Source of the DNA: Bacteroidia bacterium | GTDB lineage: Bacteria; Bacteroidota; Bacteroidia; CAILMK01; JBBDIG01 | Direction of reading: 5' to 3' | NCBI GenBank assembly: GCA_040880525.1 | Contig: JBBDIG010000042.1 | Location: 1-64,000 of the forward strand | DNA: 64,000 nucleotides | In this document: positions 26,326-34,791 of the stretch, piece by piece | Position numbering within the stretch: the first letter of the stretch is position 1 | Layout of the letters: each line of letters starts with the position of its first letter | The notes under the pieces: generated by a model | Database searches by the model: none | Told to the model about the DNA's origin: nothing | What the model saw: the letters and a program-made list of their open reading frames with translations, nothing else | Program-made: the position numbers and the translations under genes

Positions 26326-28758
26326 ATGAAGAAAAGCAGACACCATAATTTTATCGACACGATTGATGAAATTGCTAGCATTGCCACTGAGAGGAAAATT
26401 GCACATCTCCATACTGAAGATGCCGTATTAAATGGTCGCATTATTACTGTCAACAATCAGGAACTTGTCCACTTTGGTTCATGCAGCTACCTTGGGCTGG
26501 AGGTAAACGATGAACTAAAGGAAGGAGCAATCGAAGCCGTCTTGAAATATGGTACTCAGTTCTCCTCCTCCCGTTCGTATATTGGTATTGGTTTATATAA
26601 CGAGCTAGAGACTCTTGTTAGTCAAATGTTTGGAAATGAAGTTGTAATTGCGCCTTCCACAACATTGGCCCATATTGCAGCTATTCCCGTTTTGGTTTCT
26701 GATGAAGATGCCATTATTCTCGACCAGCAGGTCCACATGAGCGTACAATCAGCCGTTCAGTTAACCAGGCATCGTGGCGTACATATAGAAGTGATCCGGC
26801 ACAACAGAATGGACAAGCTTGAGGAGCGGGTTATCGCCCTCAGCCAGAAACACGCTAAGATCTGGTACATGGCCGATGGTGTATATTCAATGTACGGAGA
26901 TTTTGCCCCCATTTATGAGATTGCGGCATTAATGGATAAATATGAGCAGCTTAATCTGTATGTAGATGATGCGCACGGAATGAGTTGCTTTGGAAAGAAT
27001 GGGCGCGGGTACATCCTTAATGAGGTGGAACAAACCGAGAAAATGGTGGTGACATCTTCTATGGCCAAAGCTTTTGGAACTGGCGGTGGCATTATGTGCT
27101 TTAAAAATAAGGCATGGAAGGATAAAGTAAAGAAATGCGGGGCCACCCTCATCTATTCCGGCCCCATTCAGCCTCCTATGCTTGGGGCTTCCATCGCTTC
27201 AGCTAGAATTCATTTATCAGACGAAATATACAGACTTCAGGATAATCTCCAGGAGCGTATACATTATTGTCATTCACTTCTGGAGGGCTACGGACTTCCT
27301 GTAATTTCAAATTCTAAAACACCCGTCTTTTTTGTAGGAGTAGGATTACCTAAAGTGGGGTATAACCTGGTGAAGCGACTGATGGAGGAGGGCCATTATA
27401 CCAACCTGGGAATTTTCCCGGCCGTAGCTATCAAGAACACAGGTATCCGATTTACAATTACAAACCACCACACCTTTCAGGATATTGAAAGGTTGGTGAG
27501 TAGCATTGCTGCAAACCTCCCCAGAGCATTGGAAGAGGAAAATCGCAATATATTCGATGTATATCAAGCATTTGGACTGAAGAGCCAACCAGGTGAGCAA
27601 CTCCTCCCCGCACCGGTCAAAAACAGCTCCTATAGTATTCAGCATGAACAGAGCATTGAAAATATTGACAGAAAACTTTGGAACACGCTCTTTGCCGGAC
27701 AGGGAACCTTTGACTGGGACGGAATGAAATTTATCGAAATGGCCTCTTCCGGAAATGAACTCCCTGAGCATAACTGGGAATTTCATTACTTCATAATCCG
27801 CAATATGGAAGGGAAAGTTGTGCTCGCTACCTTTTTCTCTTTAGCCTTATGGAAAGATGATATGCTTTCTCCGGCAGCTATTTCCAGGCAAGTAGAAGAG
27901 GCGAGACAAACAGACCCTTATTATCTTACGTCTAAAGTTCTTTCTATGGGGTCAATGGCTTCAGAAGGTAACCATCTCTACCTCAATAAGCAACAAGGCG
28001 ATTGGAAAGAAGCAATGGCGTTGTTGCTTGACACGGTTAGTGAATTACAGGAAAAAACGGGAGCCACCAGCGTGACCTTGCGGGATTTTAGTGGCGAAGA
28101 TGAAGAGCTCACTATATTTTTACAGGACGAAGGATTTGTGAAGATCACCATGCCGGAAACTCATGTGGTGAAGGAAATGACTTGGTCTGACACTGAAGAA
28201 TATCTTAATAGCCTCTCAAAGAGATCAAAGCGACATATAAAGTACGATGTGCTTCGCCATGAACACATGTTCGACATTGAAGTAAAACAGCAACTCAGCG
28301 AGGCCGAACGAGAAAAATTCTATGAGCTCTACCGGAATGTGAAGGACAAAAGTTACGATGTAAACGTATTTGCCTATCCTGAACGGCTCCTTGAGATTAT
28401 GAATGAATATGACAACTGGGAGTTCGTATGCATTAAGTTAAAACCAGAATTCGATGATCGCGCTGAACGGCAACCCATCGCCATGTTCTTCGGCTATCAT
28501 AATGACGATAGCTATTCCGCGCCCGTTGTGGGAATTGACTATGATTATCTTCACTCCCATAAGATTTACAAGCAGGCACTTTATCAGATGGTAAAAAGGG
28601 CTTGGCAGCTAAAGAAACAAAAGTGCTATCTGGGATTTACGGCTACTATGGAAAAGCAAAAGCTGGGTGCCATCGTAGAGAACCGTGTGGCTTACGTTCA
28701 GGCGAAGGATAATTATAATATGGCGGTATTGGGTATGATGAGTGCCGCAGGAAACTGA
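26326..28758 (+). CDS. AONS-family PLP acyltransferase fused to a GNAT domain
   Basis: 810 residues. The first 410 are an alpha-oxoamine synthase: FGSCSYLGLEVND, GTQFSSSRSYIG, YVDDAHGMSCFGKNGRG (Asp about 215, His about 217) and the PLP lysine in SSMAKAFGTGGG (Lys about 248). Such enzymes condense an amino acid with an acyl-CoA or acyl-ACP (serine palmitoyl-, cysteate acyl- or glycine acyltransferases). Residues 440-810 form a GNAT-like half with long alpha/beta stretches (SKRSKRHIKYDVL, FYELYRNVKDKSYDVNVFAY). In Bacteroidetes the fusion is a known annotation and may make sphingolipids or sulfonolipids; the substrate here is not readable. Flanked by two STAS-like paralogs. Confidence 0.88.
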   Translation: MKKSRHHNFIDTIDEIASIATERKIAHLHTEDAVLNGRIITVNNQELVHFGSCSYLGLEVNDELKEGAIEAVLKYGTQFSSSRSYIGIGLYNELETLVSQMFGNEVVIAPSTTLAHIAAIPVLVSDEDAIILDQQVHMSVQSAVQLTRHRGVHIEVIRHNRMDKLEERVIALSQKHAKIWYMADGVYSMYGDFAPIYEIAALMDKYEQLNLYVDDAHGMSCFGKNGRGYILNEVEQTEKMVVTSSMAKAFGTGGGIMCFKNKAWKDKVKKCGATLIYSGPIQPPMLGASIASARIHLSDEIYRLQDNLQERIHYCHSLLEGYGLPVISNSKTPVFFVGVGLPKVGYNLVKRLMEEGHYTNLGIFPAVAIKNTGIRFTITNHHTFQDIERLVSSIAANLPRALEEENRNIFDVYQAFGLKSQPGEQLLPAPVKNSSYSIQHEQSIENIDRKLWNTLFAGQGTFDWDGMKFIEMASSGNELPEHNWEFHYFIIRNMEGKVVLATFFSLALWKDDMLSPAAISRQVEEARQTDPYYLTSKVLSMGSMASEGNHLYLNKQQGDWKEAMALLLDTVSELQEKTGATSVTLRDFSGEDEELTIFLQDEGFVKITMPETHVVKEMTWSDTEEYLNSLSKRSKRHIKYDVLRHEHMFDIEVKQQLSEAEREKFYELYRNVKDKSYDVNVFAYPERLLEIMNEYDNWEFVCIKLKPEFDDRAERQPIAMFFGYHNDDSYSAPVVGIDYDYLHSHKIYKQALYQMVKRAWQLKKQKCYLGFTATMEKQKLGAIVENRVAYVQAKDNYNMAVLGMMSAAGN

Positions 28759-28797
28759 CGATTCCTGAAGGGCAGAAAACCACCCTTAAAAGGATGA

Positions 28798-29190
28798 TCA
28801 TTCCAGAAATTGCCTGAGCCATTTCATGGCTTGCTCCTCATCAGTGAATACTTTGAAGGGCATTGCCGGTTTATTGATCATCATGTAAAAATTCGCCATC
28901 ACCTTACTCACTTTTGAATCTATGAGCAATGCCCCGGCTGTCACGTTTGCTACGGCTTCCTCCGTTGCCAGATAATCCCGCGCATCTTTGGTTATGGACT
29001 TCACAATCCTTGCATCCAAAAGCACAGGAAAGCTTATATTTTGGCTCTTTTCGAGCCTGAGTTTCACTGTTTCTTTGGCAATTTCCAGATCCCAGGTCAG
29101 GGCCTTTGCAAATCGAATTCGCATGATCCCGTGGTCAATATTGATCTCTAAGAAGTCGCCATTCTCTTTACCCTCGGCATCTGATATCAT
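28798..29190 (-). CDS. STAS/SEC14-like (DUF7793) protein, copy 2
   Basis: 130 residues from the ATG at 29190, or 134 from a GTG at 29202. It shares ITKDARDYLAT, VMANFYMMINKPAMPFKVF and AMKWLRQF with copy 1 at 25358-25756. It lies convergent to the PLP/GNAT gene and just downstream of the PAS kinase, with which it may be co-transcribed. No catalytic residues. As with copy 1, the function is unknown; a regulatory or lipid-related role is only a guess from the name of the fold. Confidence 0.7.
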   Translation of the reverse strand: MISDAEGKENGDFLEINIDHGIMRIRFAKALTWDLEIAKETVKLRLEKSQNISFPVLLDARIVKSITKDARDYLATEEAVANVTAGALLIDSKVSKVMANFYMMINKPAMPFKVFTDEEQAMKWLRQFLE

Positions 29191-29252
29191 TCGTTTAGCC
29201 ACTTATTTATGGGACTAAGTTATAACAATATTCAAGATAAACAGATTTCGGG

Positions 29253-30512
29253 CTAAGCTGTAGCGTCTATAGAATCTTCAAGCTTTGAATCAATATCAGA
29301 TAAGTCCGGTATAAAAACCGAAAAAGTTGAACCTTTACCGAAGGAGCTTACCAGGCTTATCTGGCCCTGAAGTTTTTCTACACTACTTTGGACAATAAAT
29401 AACCCCAGGCCACTGCCCTTGGAACCTGTATCGCCCCGGTAGAACATGTTAAATACCTGAGACGAAACCTCTTCAGTCATGCCTTTCCCATTGTCCATAA
29501 TATCTATCACAACCCCCTTTGTATGATCACTGATGCTGATCTTGACCCAGCTTTGTTCTGAATCTGGGTTGCGGTATTTCACACCGTTATCTATCAGGTT
29601 CTGAAGTATAGAGCGTAATATCTTCGTGTCATTTTTTATACTGCGGGTCTGATTTTCCACTAGGTCAATACGGGTTGCTTTGAATTCAGGAAGATGCTGC
29701 AAGCTTGAAACAATATCCTCAATGAGCCCCCTGAAGTCAATTTTGCTCAATTGCAAGGAACTATAAGAAATCATTGTAAATTCCATCAGATCCGTGAGCA
29801 CCAGGTTTAGCTTTTCAGCGCTGCGACCAATGAGCTCGATGTAATGATCCTTTATATCAGGACTCTGCTCATCCTTTACCAAATCCACTAAACCCATCAT
29901 TGACGCTAGAGGCCCTCTCAAATCATGTGAAGCCTTGTATACGAAAGTATTAAGCGCATCATTCTTCGACTTCAGCATTTTCTCCGTTTTCTTTATTAGC
30001 GAAATATCCTTCGCAATATGCACGGTACCCGTTATATTGTTGCGCTTATCATACAGAAGTGAACTGGAAATGGACACCGGAATAGAATCCCCGTCTTTTG
30101 TAATAAAAACCCACTCTATGTTATGCAGGTGCCCCTTTTCATTAAGCGCGGAGGTGATTTCATCATAGCTGATCTCCGATTCATAATTGCCAAATAAAAA
30201 ACTGAAGTCCTTTCCTACTAATTCATGTTCCTCATATGAAAGCACATTACAAACTGCCGGATTGATCTTTTGAACCGTGTTGTCAGGGTTCAGGACTATG
30301 AGCATATCCACAATGCCACGATAAATACTCTCCAGGTAATCGCGTGAAACGGTAGTGGCCTCCAATTCCTCCCCAAGCATATTGATCCCGATAATGATTG
30401 AATCCAGTTCATCACGATTATCGGAGATCTCACCCTTCACCTTGAAGTTTCCTGAAGCTATCGCCAGGAACAATTCGGTGATCTTCTCAATCCTGTCGTC
30501 TTCTTGTTCCAT
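29253..30512 (-). CDS. PAS-domain sensor histidine kinase, cytosolic
   Basis: 419 residues, no membrane helix. A short N-terminal helical region, a PAS domain (about 60-180: IVDMLIVLNPDNTVQKINPA, ending IAKDISLIKKTEK), then the H-box KASHDLRGPLASMMGLVDL, an N-box (LQNLIDNGVKYRN), and the G boxes DIMDNGKGMTEE and GSKGSGLGLFIVQSSVEKL. The H-box type is the same as in the kinase at 4348-5268. ATG at 30512 is preferred over a TTG at 30527. It may pair with the orphan receiver at 24912-25361, which is on the far side of the PLP gene. Confidence 0.92.
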   Translation of the reverse strand: MEQEDDRIEKITELFLAIASGNFKVKGEISDNRDELDSIIIGINMLGEELEATTVSRDYLESIYRGIVDMLIVLNPDNTVQKINPAVCNVLSYEEHELVGKDFSFLFGNYESEISYDEITSALNEKGHLHNIEWVFITKDGDSIPVSISSSLLYDKRNNITGTVHIAKDISLIKKTEKMLKSKNDALNTFVYKASHDLRGPLASMMGLVDLVKDEQSPDIKDHYIELIGRSAEKLNLVLTDLMEFTMISYSSLQLSKIDFRGLIEDIVSSLQHLPEFKATRIDLVENQTRSIKNDTKILRSILQNLIDNGVKYRNPDSEQSWVKISISDHTKGVVIDIMDNGKGMTEEVSSQVFNMFYRGDTGSKGSGLGLFIVQSSVEKLQGQISLVSSFGKGSTFSVFIPDLSDIDSKLEDSIDATA

Positions 30513-30881
30513 TTCCCTGTTTCTCAAGCAACAATTATTGTTTTACGTCTTTTGTTTCGCAGCATTCATCCTACAATAATGTATCTTTCTTCGCTGATGA
30601 ATTGCAAATCACCATAATAATTGCCGTTAAAAAGTAAAATTTTAGACAAACTGAGGATTTTTCTTCGCAAATAATAAAATAAGTTCCATTCATGGAATTA
30701 TCTTGTTGTTTTATTTTTTTATCAATAGAGTTAACCTGCTCCATTCAGAGCAACCTGATTTAGTGTAAAAACGGGCCAATATACATTGGTGCAAAAGTAC
30801 ATACGGTAATCTTCCCCTTATGTCTGCTTTAAGCTTTATTAGCTACTTCTTCTTTCAGTTGAAAAATTTTGTTTGATTAAA
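30513..30881. other. 369-base gap between divergent genes, no gene
   Basis: AT-rich and without a convincing reading frame, terminator or exact TAnnTTTG site. It should hold the promoters of the PAS kinase and of mnmD. Confidence 0.45.
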
Positions 30882-31562
30882 ATGGAATCCCCTATACACC
30901 GTATTCTTACTCTTACACATGACGGATCATCAACCATCTATCTTCCAGCTTTACATGAACATTACCATTCAATACATGGAGCTTGGCAGGAATCCTTGCA
31001 CGTATATATAAATACAGGGCTGAAAGCATTGCCGCCCTTGCAGGAGGTCCATATCCTGGAGATGGGCTTTGGAACCGGCCTCAACGCACTGCAATCATGG
31101 GAACATGCACTGCAAAATAACATCAGGATCTTTTACACCACCATTGAAGCGTATCCCCTAACGGAAGAGGATTGGGCGCTACTCAACTATCCGCAGTTCA
31201 GCAAGAATGAGGGTGCAGAAGAACGAATGCACCAACTTCACCAGGCAGAATGGGGAAACTGGCAAACGCTCTCTCCAAACTTCAGCCTGCTCAAACATTC
31301 TGCAACCATCCAGGAAATTGAACTCACATCAGGCTATGATGTAGTTTTTTACGATGCATTTGCTCCCCGCGTACAACCGGAGCTTTGGACCGAGAAAATA
31401 TTTCGTAAAATTTCCAGCTATATGAAACCGGGTGGAATTCTGGTTACTTATTGCGCAGCCGGAGCCGTGAAAAAAAATTTAATTGCAGCAGGATTCAGCA
31501 TTTTTGCTATGCCCGGCCCTCCGGGAAAGCGTGAAATAACCAAAGCCCTGAAACCCGTCTGA
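30882..31562 (+). CDS. mnmD: tRNA (mnm5s2U34) methyltransferase MnmD
   Basis: 226 residues, equal to the MTase half of MnmC without the oxidoreductase half. LEMGFGTGLNALQSW is the SAM site near residue 63, YDVVFYDAFAPRVQPELWT and GGILVTYCAAGAVKKNL are the conserved motif IV region. It completes the mnm5s2U modification at the wobble base of tRNA. The ATG at 30882 is preferred over TTG at 30873. The next gene, a lipoprotein, is co-directional but unrelated. Confidence 0.9.
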   Translation: MESPIHRILTLTHDGSSTIYLPALHEHYHSIHGAWQESLHVYINTGLKALPPLQEVHILEMGFGTGLNALQSWEHALQNNIRIFYTTIEAYPLTEEDWALLNYPQFSKNEGAEERMHQLHQAEWGNWQTLSPNFSLLKHSATIQEIELTSGYDVVFYDAFAPRVQPELWTEKIFRKISSYMKPGGILVTYCAAGAVKKNLIAAGFSIFAMPGPPGKREITKALKPV

Positions 31563-31621
31563 TACATTTCAGATTGCCAGATGGAACGAAAACTTTACAG
31601 CAGAAACTACTATTTATTGAA

Positions 31622-32131
31622 ATGATAAGATCAGTACTTTTTTTCCCGCTCTTGGTAATGATTTCCTGCGGTGGCCAACGAATTACGGAGGACGATCGAA
31701 TTGTGGAACCAAGATGCGATTCCATATTTCTGGATACTGAACAAGGTACGCTCAATGGGCTGACACCCGACATGCCCCAGGAGATCATTAAAGAGCAATT
31801 GCCTTGTTTTACTGGCGATACTCCGGATAGCTCAGACTTCAATTGCGGGGGCGGTGTATTCTTCCGTGACCGGGGATTTTTCTTTTATACCTTTTTGAAA
31901 TTCATCGAAATACGGAAAGGATTCGGTGGAAGATCCACCCATGATTTGCTGCTGGGGAAAACGCCTGGGGATGTACGCGAACTCTATGGCCGCCCTTCGG
32001 AATTCAGCCCACCCGACTTCTATCTCTATCCGATGGGATATGGATGCCTCCGCATTAATTTTCTTAGCAACACCGTGACGAAAGTTGCCGTCCACTACGT
32101 CCCATGTGAAGAGGTCGAAACCTGTGAATAG
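31622..32131 (+). CDS. putative lipoprotein of unknown function
   Basis: 169 residues. The ATG at 31622 yields MIRSVLFFPLLVMISCGG, a lipoprotein signal with Cys at about residue 16. The body has several Cys residues (NCGGGVFF, GYGCLRINFL, VPCEEVETC) and no family I recognise. A frame start 48 bases upstream would add charged residues ahead of the signal and was dropped. It lies in the same direction as mnmD and ends before the promoter of the AGCS gene. Confidence 0.6.
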   Translation: MIRSVLFFPLLVMISCGGQRITEDDRIVEPRCDSIFLDTEQGTLNGLTPDMPQEIIKEQLPCFTGDTPDSSDFNCGGGVFFRDRGFFFYTFLKFIEIRKGFGGRSTHDLLLGKTPGDVRELYGRPSEFSPPDFYLYPMGYGCLRINFLSNTVTKVAVHYVPCEEVETCE

Positions 32132-32149
32132 TCAATCCTTTGGGTTCCC

Positions 32150-32179
32150 TTTGTTTTGATACCTCAATTGATACTTTTG
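32150..32179 (+). promoter_or_regulatory. promoter of the AGCS transporter gene
   Basis: TTTG at 32150-32153, an 18-base spacer and TACTTTTG at 32172-32179 match the Bacteroidetes promoter. The predicted start near 32186 is about 31 bases before the ATG. Confidence 0.7.
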
Positions 32180-32216
32180 TAAACTTTCAAACGCCACTAC
32201 GAACAAGCTTTCAGCA

Positions 32217-33992
32217 ATGAGAAAACTTTATGCACTCTTCATTTTCCTCACAGCCTTCAACTGCCTGGCAGCACAGGAAGATCAACCTGAACCGGAAAAG
32301 ACACTGGATGACCGCATCAATGAAAACTTTCAGCCTGTGGTCGAGGTGCTGGAAAAAGTTTTCTTCTGGGATCCTTTCGAGGCTATAGGATTGTATGATC
32401 CCGTAGTATACAAAGATGATGGCGCCCCTTTTCTTAATGAGCGCATTGAGGGATTTGCTACCGTGCAAGCGGGCTCCGACACAGTGTATGGAGCCAATTC
32501 TGATTTCAATGATCTGGAACCAGGAATGCAGATAGTGCTGGGAGATAAACTGGTACGGATAAAAAAAGTGCTGAGCAGCCAGCAAATAGTATTGCAGAAG
32601 CCTTCAGAAAAAGATCATAACCAGGTTACTTATGGGTTGCCTTTGAGAAACAGCATTCCCATCGTTGTGGTATGGCTGGCTTTCGGAGCCTTATTTTTTA
32701 CCCTGTACCTGGGGTTCATAAATATTCGCGCATTCCGCCATGCAATTGATCTGGTTCGTGGGGTATTTGACAATCCAAAAGATGCCGGAGAAGTTTCTCA
32801 CTTCCAGGCGCTCACCACGGCTCTATCCGCTACCGTGGGTTTAGGGAACATCGCAGGTGTGGCCGTGGCCATTTCATTAGGCGGGCCGGGCGCTACGTTT
32901 TGGATGATCGTTCTGGGACTACTCGGCATGAGCTCCAAATTTGTTGAATGTACTTTGGGGTTAAAATACAGAACGATCAATGCCAAGGGTGAAGTCTCCG
33001 GAGGGCCCATGTATTATCTCAGTACCGCCCTGAAGAAAAAGAAAATGGGCGGTCTGGGCAAAGTCCTCGCGGTGATGTTCGCCATTTTGTGTGTGCTGGC
33101 CTCTTTTGGTGGCGGCAACATGTTCCAGGCCAACCAATCATTTGCACAGCTCTCGGGGCAATTCCCAATTTTTGCAGGCAACGGAGCCTACTATGGTTTG
33201 GTGCTGGCCATTTTAGTGGCCGTAGTGATCATTGGCGGAATAAAGAGCATCGCACGCGTTACCGATAAGGTCGTTCCGTTCATGGGCATTCTCTATGTCA
33301 CCTGTGCCCTCATCATTATCGGACTTCATATAACTGAAATAGGATCCGTATTCATGTTGATATTTGATGGCGCCTTTGATCCGGGAGCCATGAAAGGCGG
33401 AGTCATCGGAGTTCTGATAGTAGGGTTTCAGAGAGCCGCATTTTCCAACGAAGCAGGCGTAGGATCTGCCTCCATTGCCCACTCTGCGGCAAAAACGCCA
33501 GAACCGGTAAGCGAAGGAATTGTAGCCCTGCTTGAACCATTTGTGGACACTGTGGTGATCTGCACGATGACAGCATTGGTGATTCTCTTCACCGGCCGCC
33601 ATGGCGGAGGCTATACAATGGAAGGCGCTGAGTTAACCTCCAATGCCTTTGGGAGTATCATCACCTGGTTTCCGGAAGTTCTGGTGCTGATTATTTTCCT
33701 CTTCGCCTTCAGTACTATGATCTCCTGGTCTTATTACGGATTAAAGGCCTGGACCTACCTGCTGGGAGGAAGTAAATGGGCCGATCTCAGTTACAAAATC
33801 CTGTTTCTTGGTTTCATTGTGCTGGGTGCTTCCAGTGGCCTGGGAGCCGTTATTGATTTTTCTGACATGATGATCCTGGCAATGGCTTTCCCGAATATCC
33901 TGGGCCTGCTCATCCTGGCGCCTGAAGTTAAGAAAGACCTCCAGTCCTATCTCTCCCGCGTGAAGAGTGGCGCCATTAAACGCTATAAATAG
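32217..33992 (+). CDS. alanine/glycine:cation symporter (AGCS family) with a long N-terminal domain
   Basis: 591 residues. Signal-like helix (1-19) followed by about 115 residues outside the membrane ([19 protein letters not shown], a possible small domain), then the AGCS core from about residue 142: [20 protein letters not shown], the family signature, [32 protein letters not shown] and [20 protein letters not shown]. It probably takes up alanine or glycine with Na+ at the inner membrane. AGCS proteins without such an extension are about 450-500 residues, so the N-terminus is extra. Convergent with the Nudix gene, with no base between the stops. Confidence 0.92.
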   Translation: MRKLYALFIFLTAFNCLAAQEDQPEPEKTLDDRINENFQPVVEVLEKVFFWDPFEAIGLYDPVVYKDDGAPFLNERIEGFATVQAGSDTVYGANSDFNDLEPGMQIVLGDKLVRIKKVLSSQQIVLQKPSEKDHNQVTYGLPLRNSIPIVVVWLAFGALFFTLYLGFINIRAFRHAIDLVRGVFDNPKDAGEVSHFQALTTALSATVGLGNIAGVAVAISLGGPGATFWMIVLGLLGMSSKFVECTLGLKYRTINAKGEVSGGPMYYLSTALKKKKMGGLGKVLAVMFAILCVLASFGGGNMFQANQSFAQLSGQFPIFAGNGAYYGLVLAILVAVVIIGGIKSIARVTDKVVPFMGILYVTCALIIIGLHITEIGSVFMLIFDGAFDPGAMKGGVIGVLIVGFQRAAFSNEAGVGSASIAHSAAKTPEPVSEGIVALLEPFVDTVVICTMTALVILFTGRHGGGYTMEGAELTSNAFGSIITWFPEVLVLIIFLFAFSTMISWSYYGLKAWTYLLGGSKWADLSYKILFLGFIVLGASSGLGAVIDFSDMMILAMAFPNILGLLILAPEVKKDLQSYLSRVKSGAIKRYK

Positions 33993-34643
33993 CTATCCGG
34001 CCTTTTTCCAGTTCTTCAGGATTTCTGCCAGTTCGCTTATCATCATGGCGGTGGCTCCCCAAATCGTAAATTCATTCAATGCATAATATGGAGTCGTGAG
34101 TTTAAGTCCGCTCCATGTTGTGATCTGCTTTTCCTTTACAGTAGTTTCCTGCACGAGGGCTTTGACCGGAACCGGGATAATCTCTGCAACCTCAAAGGGA
34201 TCTGCACGGAAAGCAGGAACCGAAGCAGCATACGCCAGGACAGGCGTCACCAAAAAATTGCTGGGAGGAATATACAAGGGAGAAAGCTGGCCAAGCAGCC
34301 TTATTTCTTCACGTTGCACACCGATCTCTTCATTTGCTTCGCGAAGTGCAGTGTGCACTACAGATTCATCGCCCTCCTCCATCCGGCCTCCGGGAAAAGC
34401 CACCTGCCCGCTATGCACGCCTTCATATACAGGACGCAGGATCAACGGAACCATTACCTGCCCTGCCTCCGGATAAAACACCAGCAGAACGCCTGCCTGA
34501 CGCGGATTTAACCTTCCTGCTGATTCCATCGTCCGCTCTCGTCTCCTCTGGGGTGCCATCCGGTATTGTACAGGTTCTCCCGGCAAAGGCTCAGAAAGCC
34601 GGTCCCGCATGTACATTAAGAAATCCTCAAAAAAGTGAGTCAT
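33993..34643 (-). CDS. Nudix hydrolase, CoA pyrophosphatase type
   Basis: 216 residues. The Nudix box GRMEEGDESVVHTALREANEEIG is complete (G-x5-E-x7-REUXEE). Before it, VMVPLILRPVYEGVHSGQVA followed by FPGG matches the NudL/CoAse type (UPF0035 motif), which cleaves CoA and its derivatives. A cytosolic housekeeping enzyme. The stop codon abuts the stop of the AGCS gene. Confidence 0.9.
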   Translation of the reverse strand: MTHFFEDFLMYMRDRLSEPLPGEPVQYRMAPQRRRERTMESAGRLNPRQAGVLLVFYPEAGQVMVPLILRPVYEGVHSGQVAFPGGRMEEGDESVVHTALREANEEIGVQREEIRLLGQLSPLYIPPSNFLVTPVLAYAASVPAFRADPFEVAEIIPVPVKALVQETTVKEKQITTWSGLKLTTPYYALNEFTIWGATAMMISELAEILKNWKKAG

Positions 34644-34791
34644 ATAATTTTAATTCCTGAAAAGTCGCGAAATTCTCTGATAACAAAAGTTGATATACCG
34701 GTGCGATTAACATTGTGGCAGGAAATGATGTTTTATGGGGCATTGAATAAGCCAATCTTCAATTTCTGTTTTAATACTTAGTTTTTAACGT

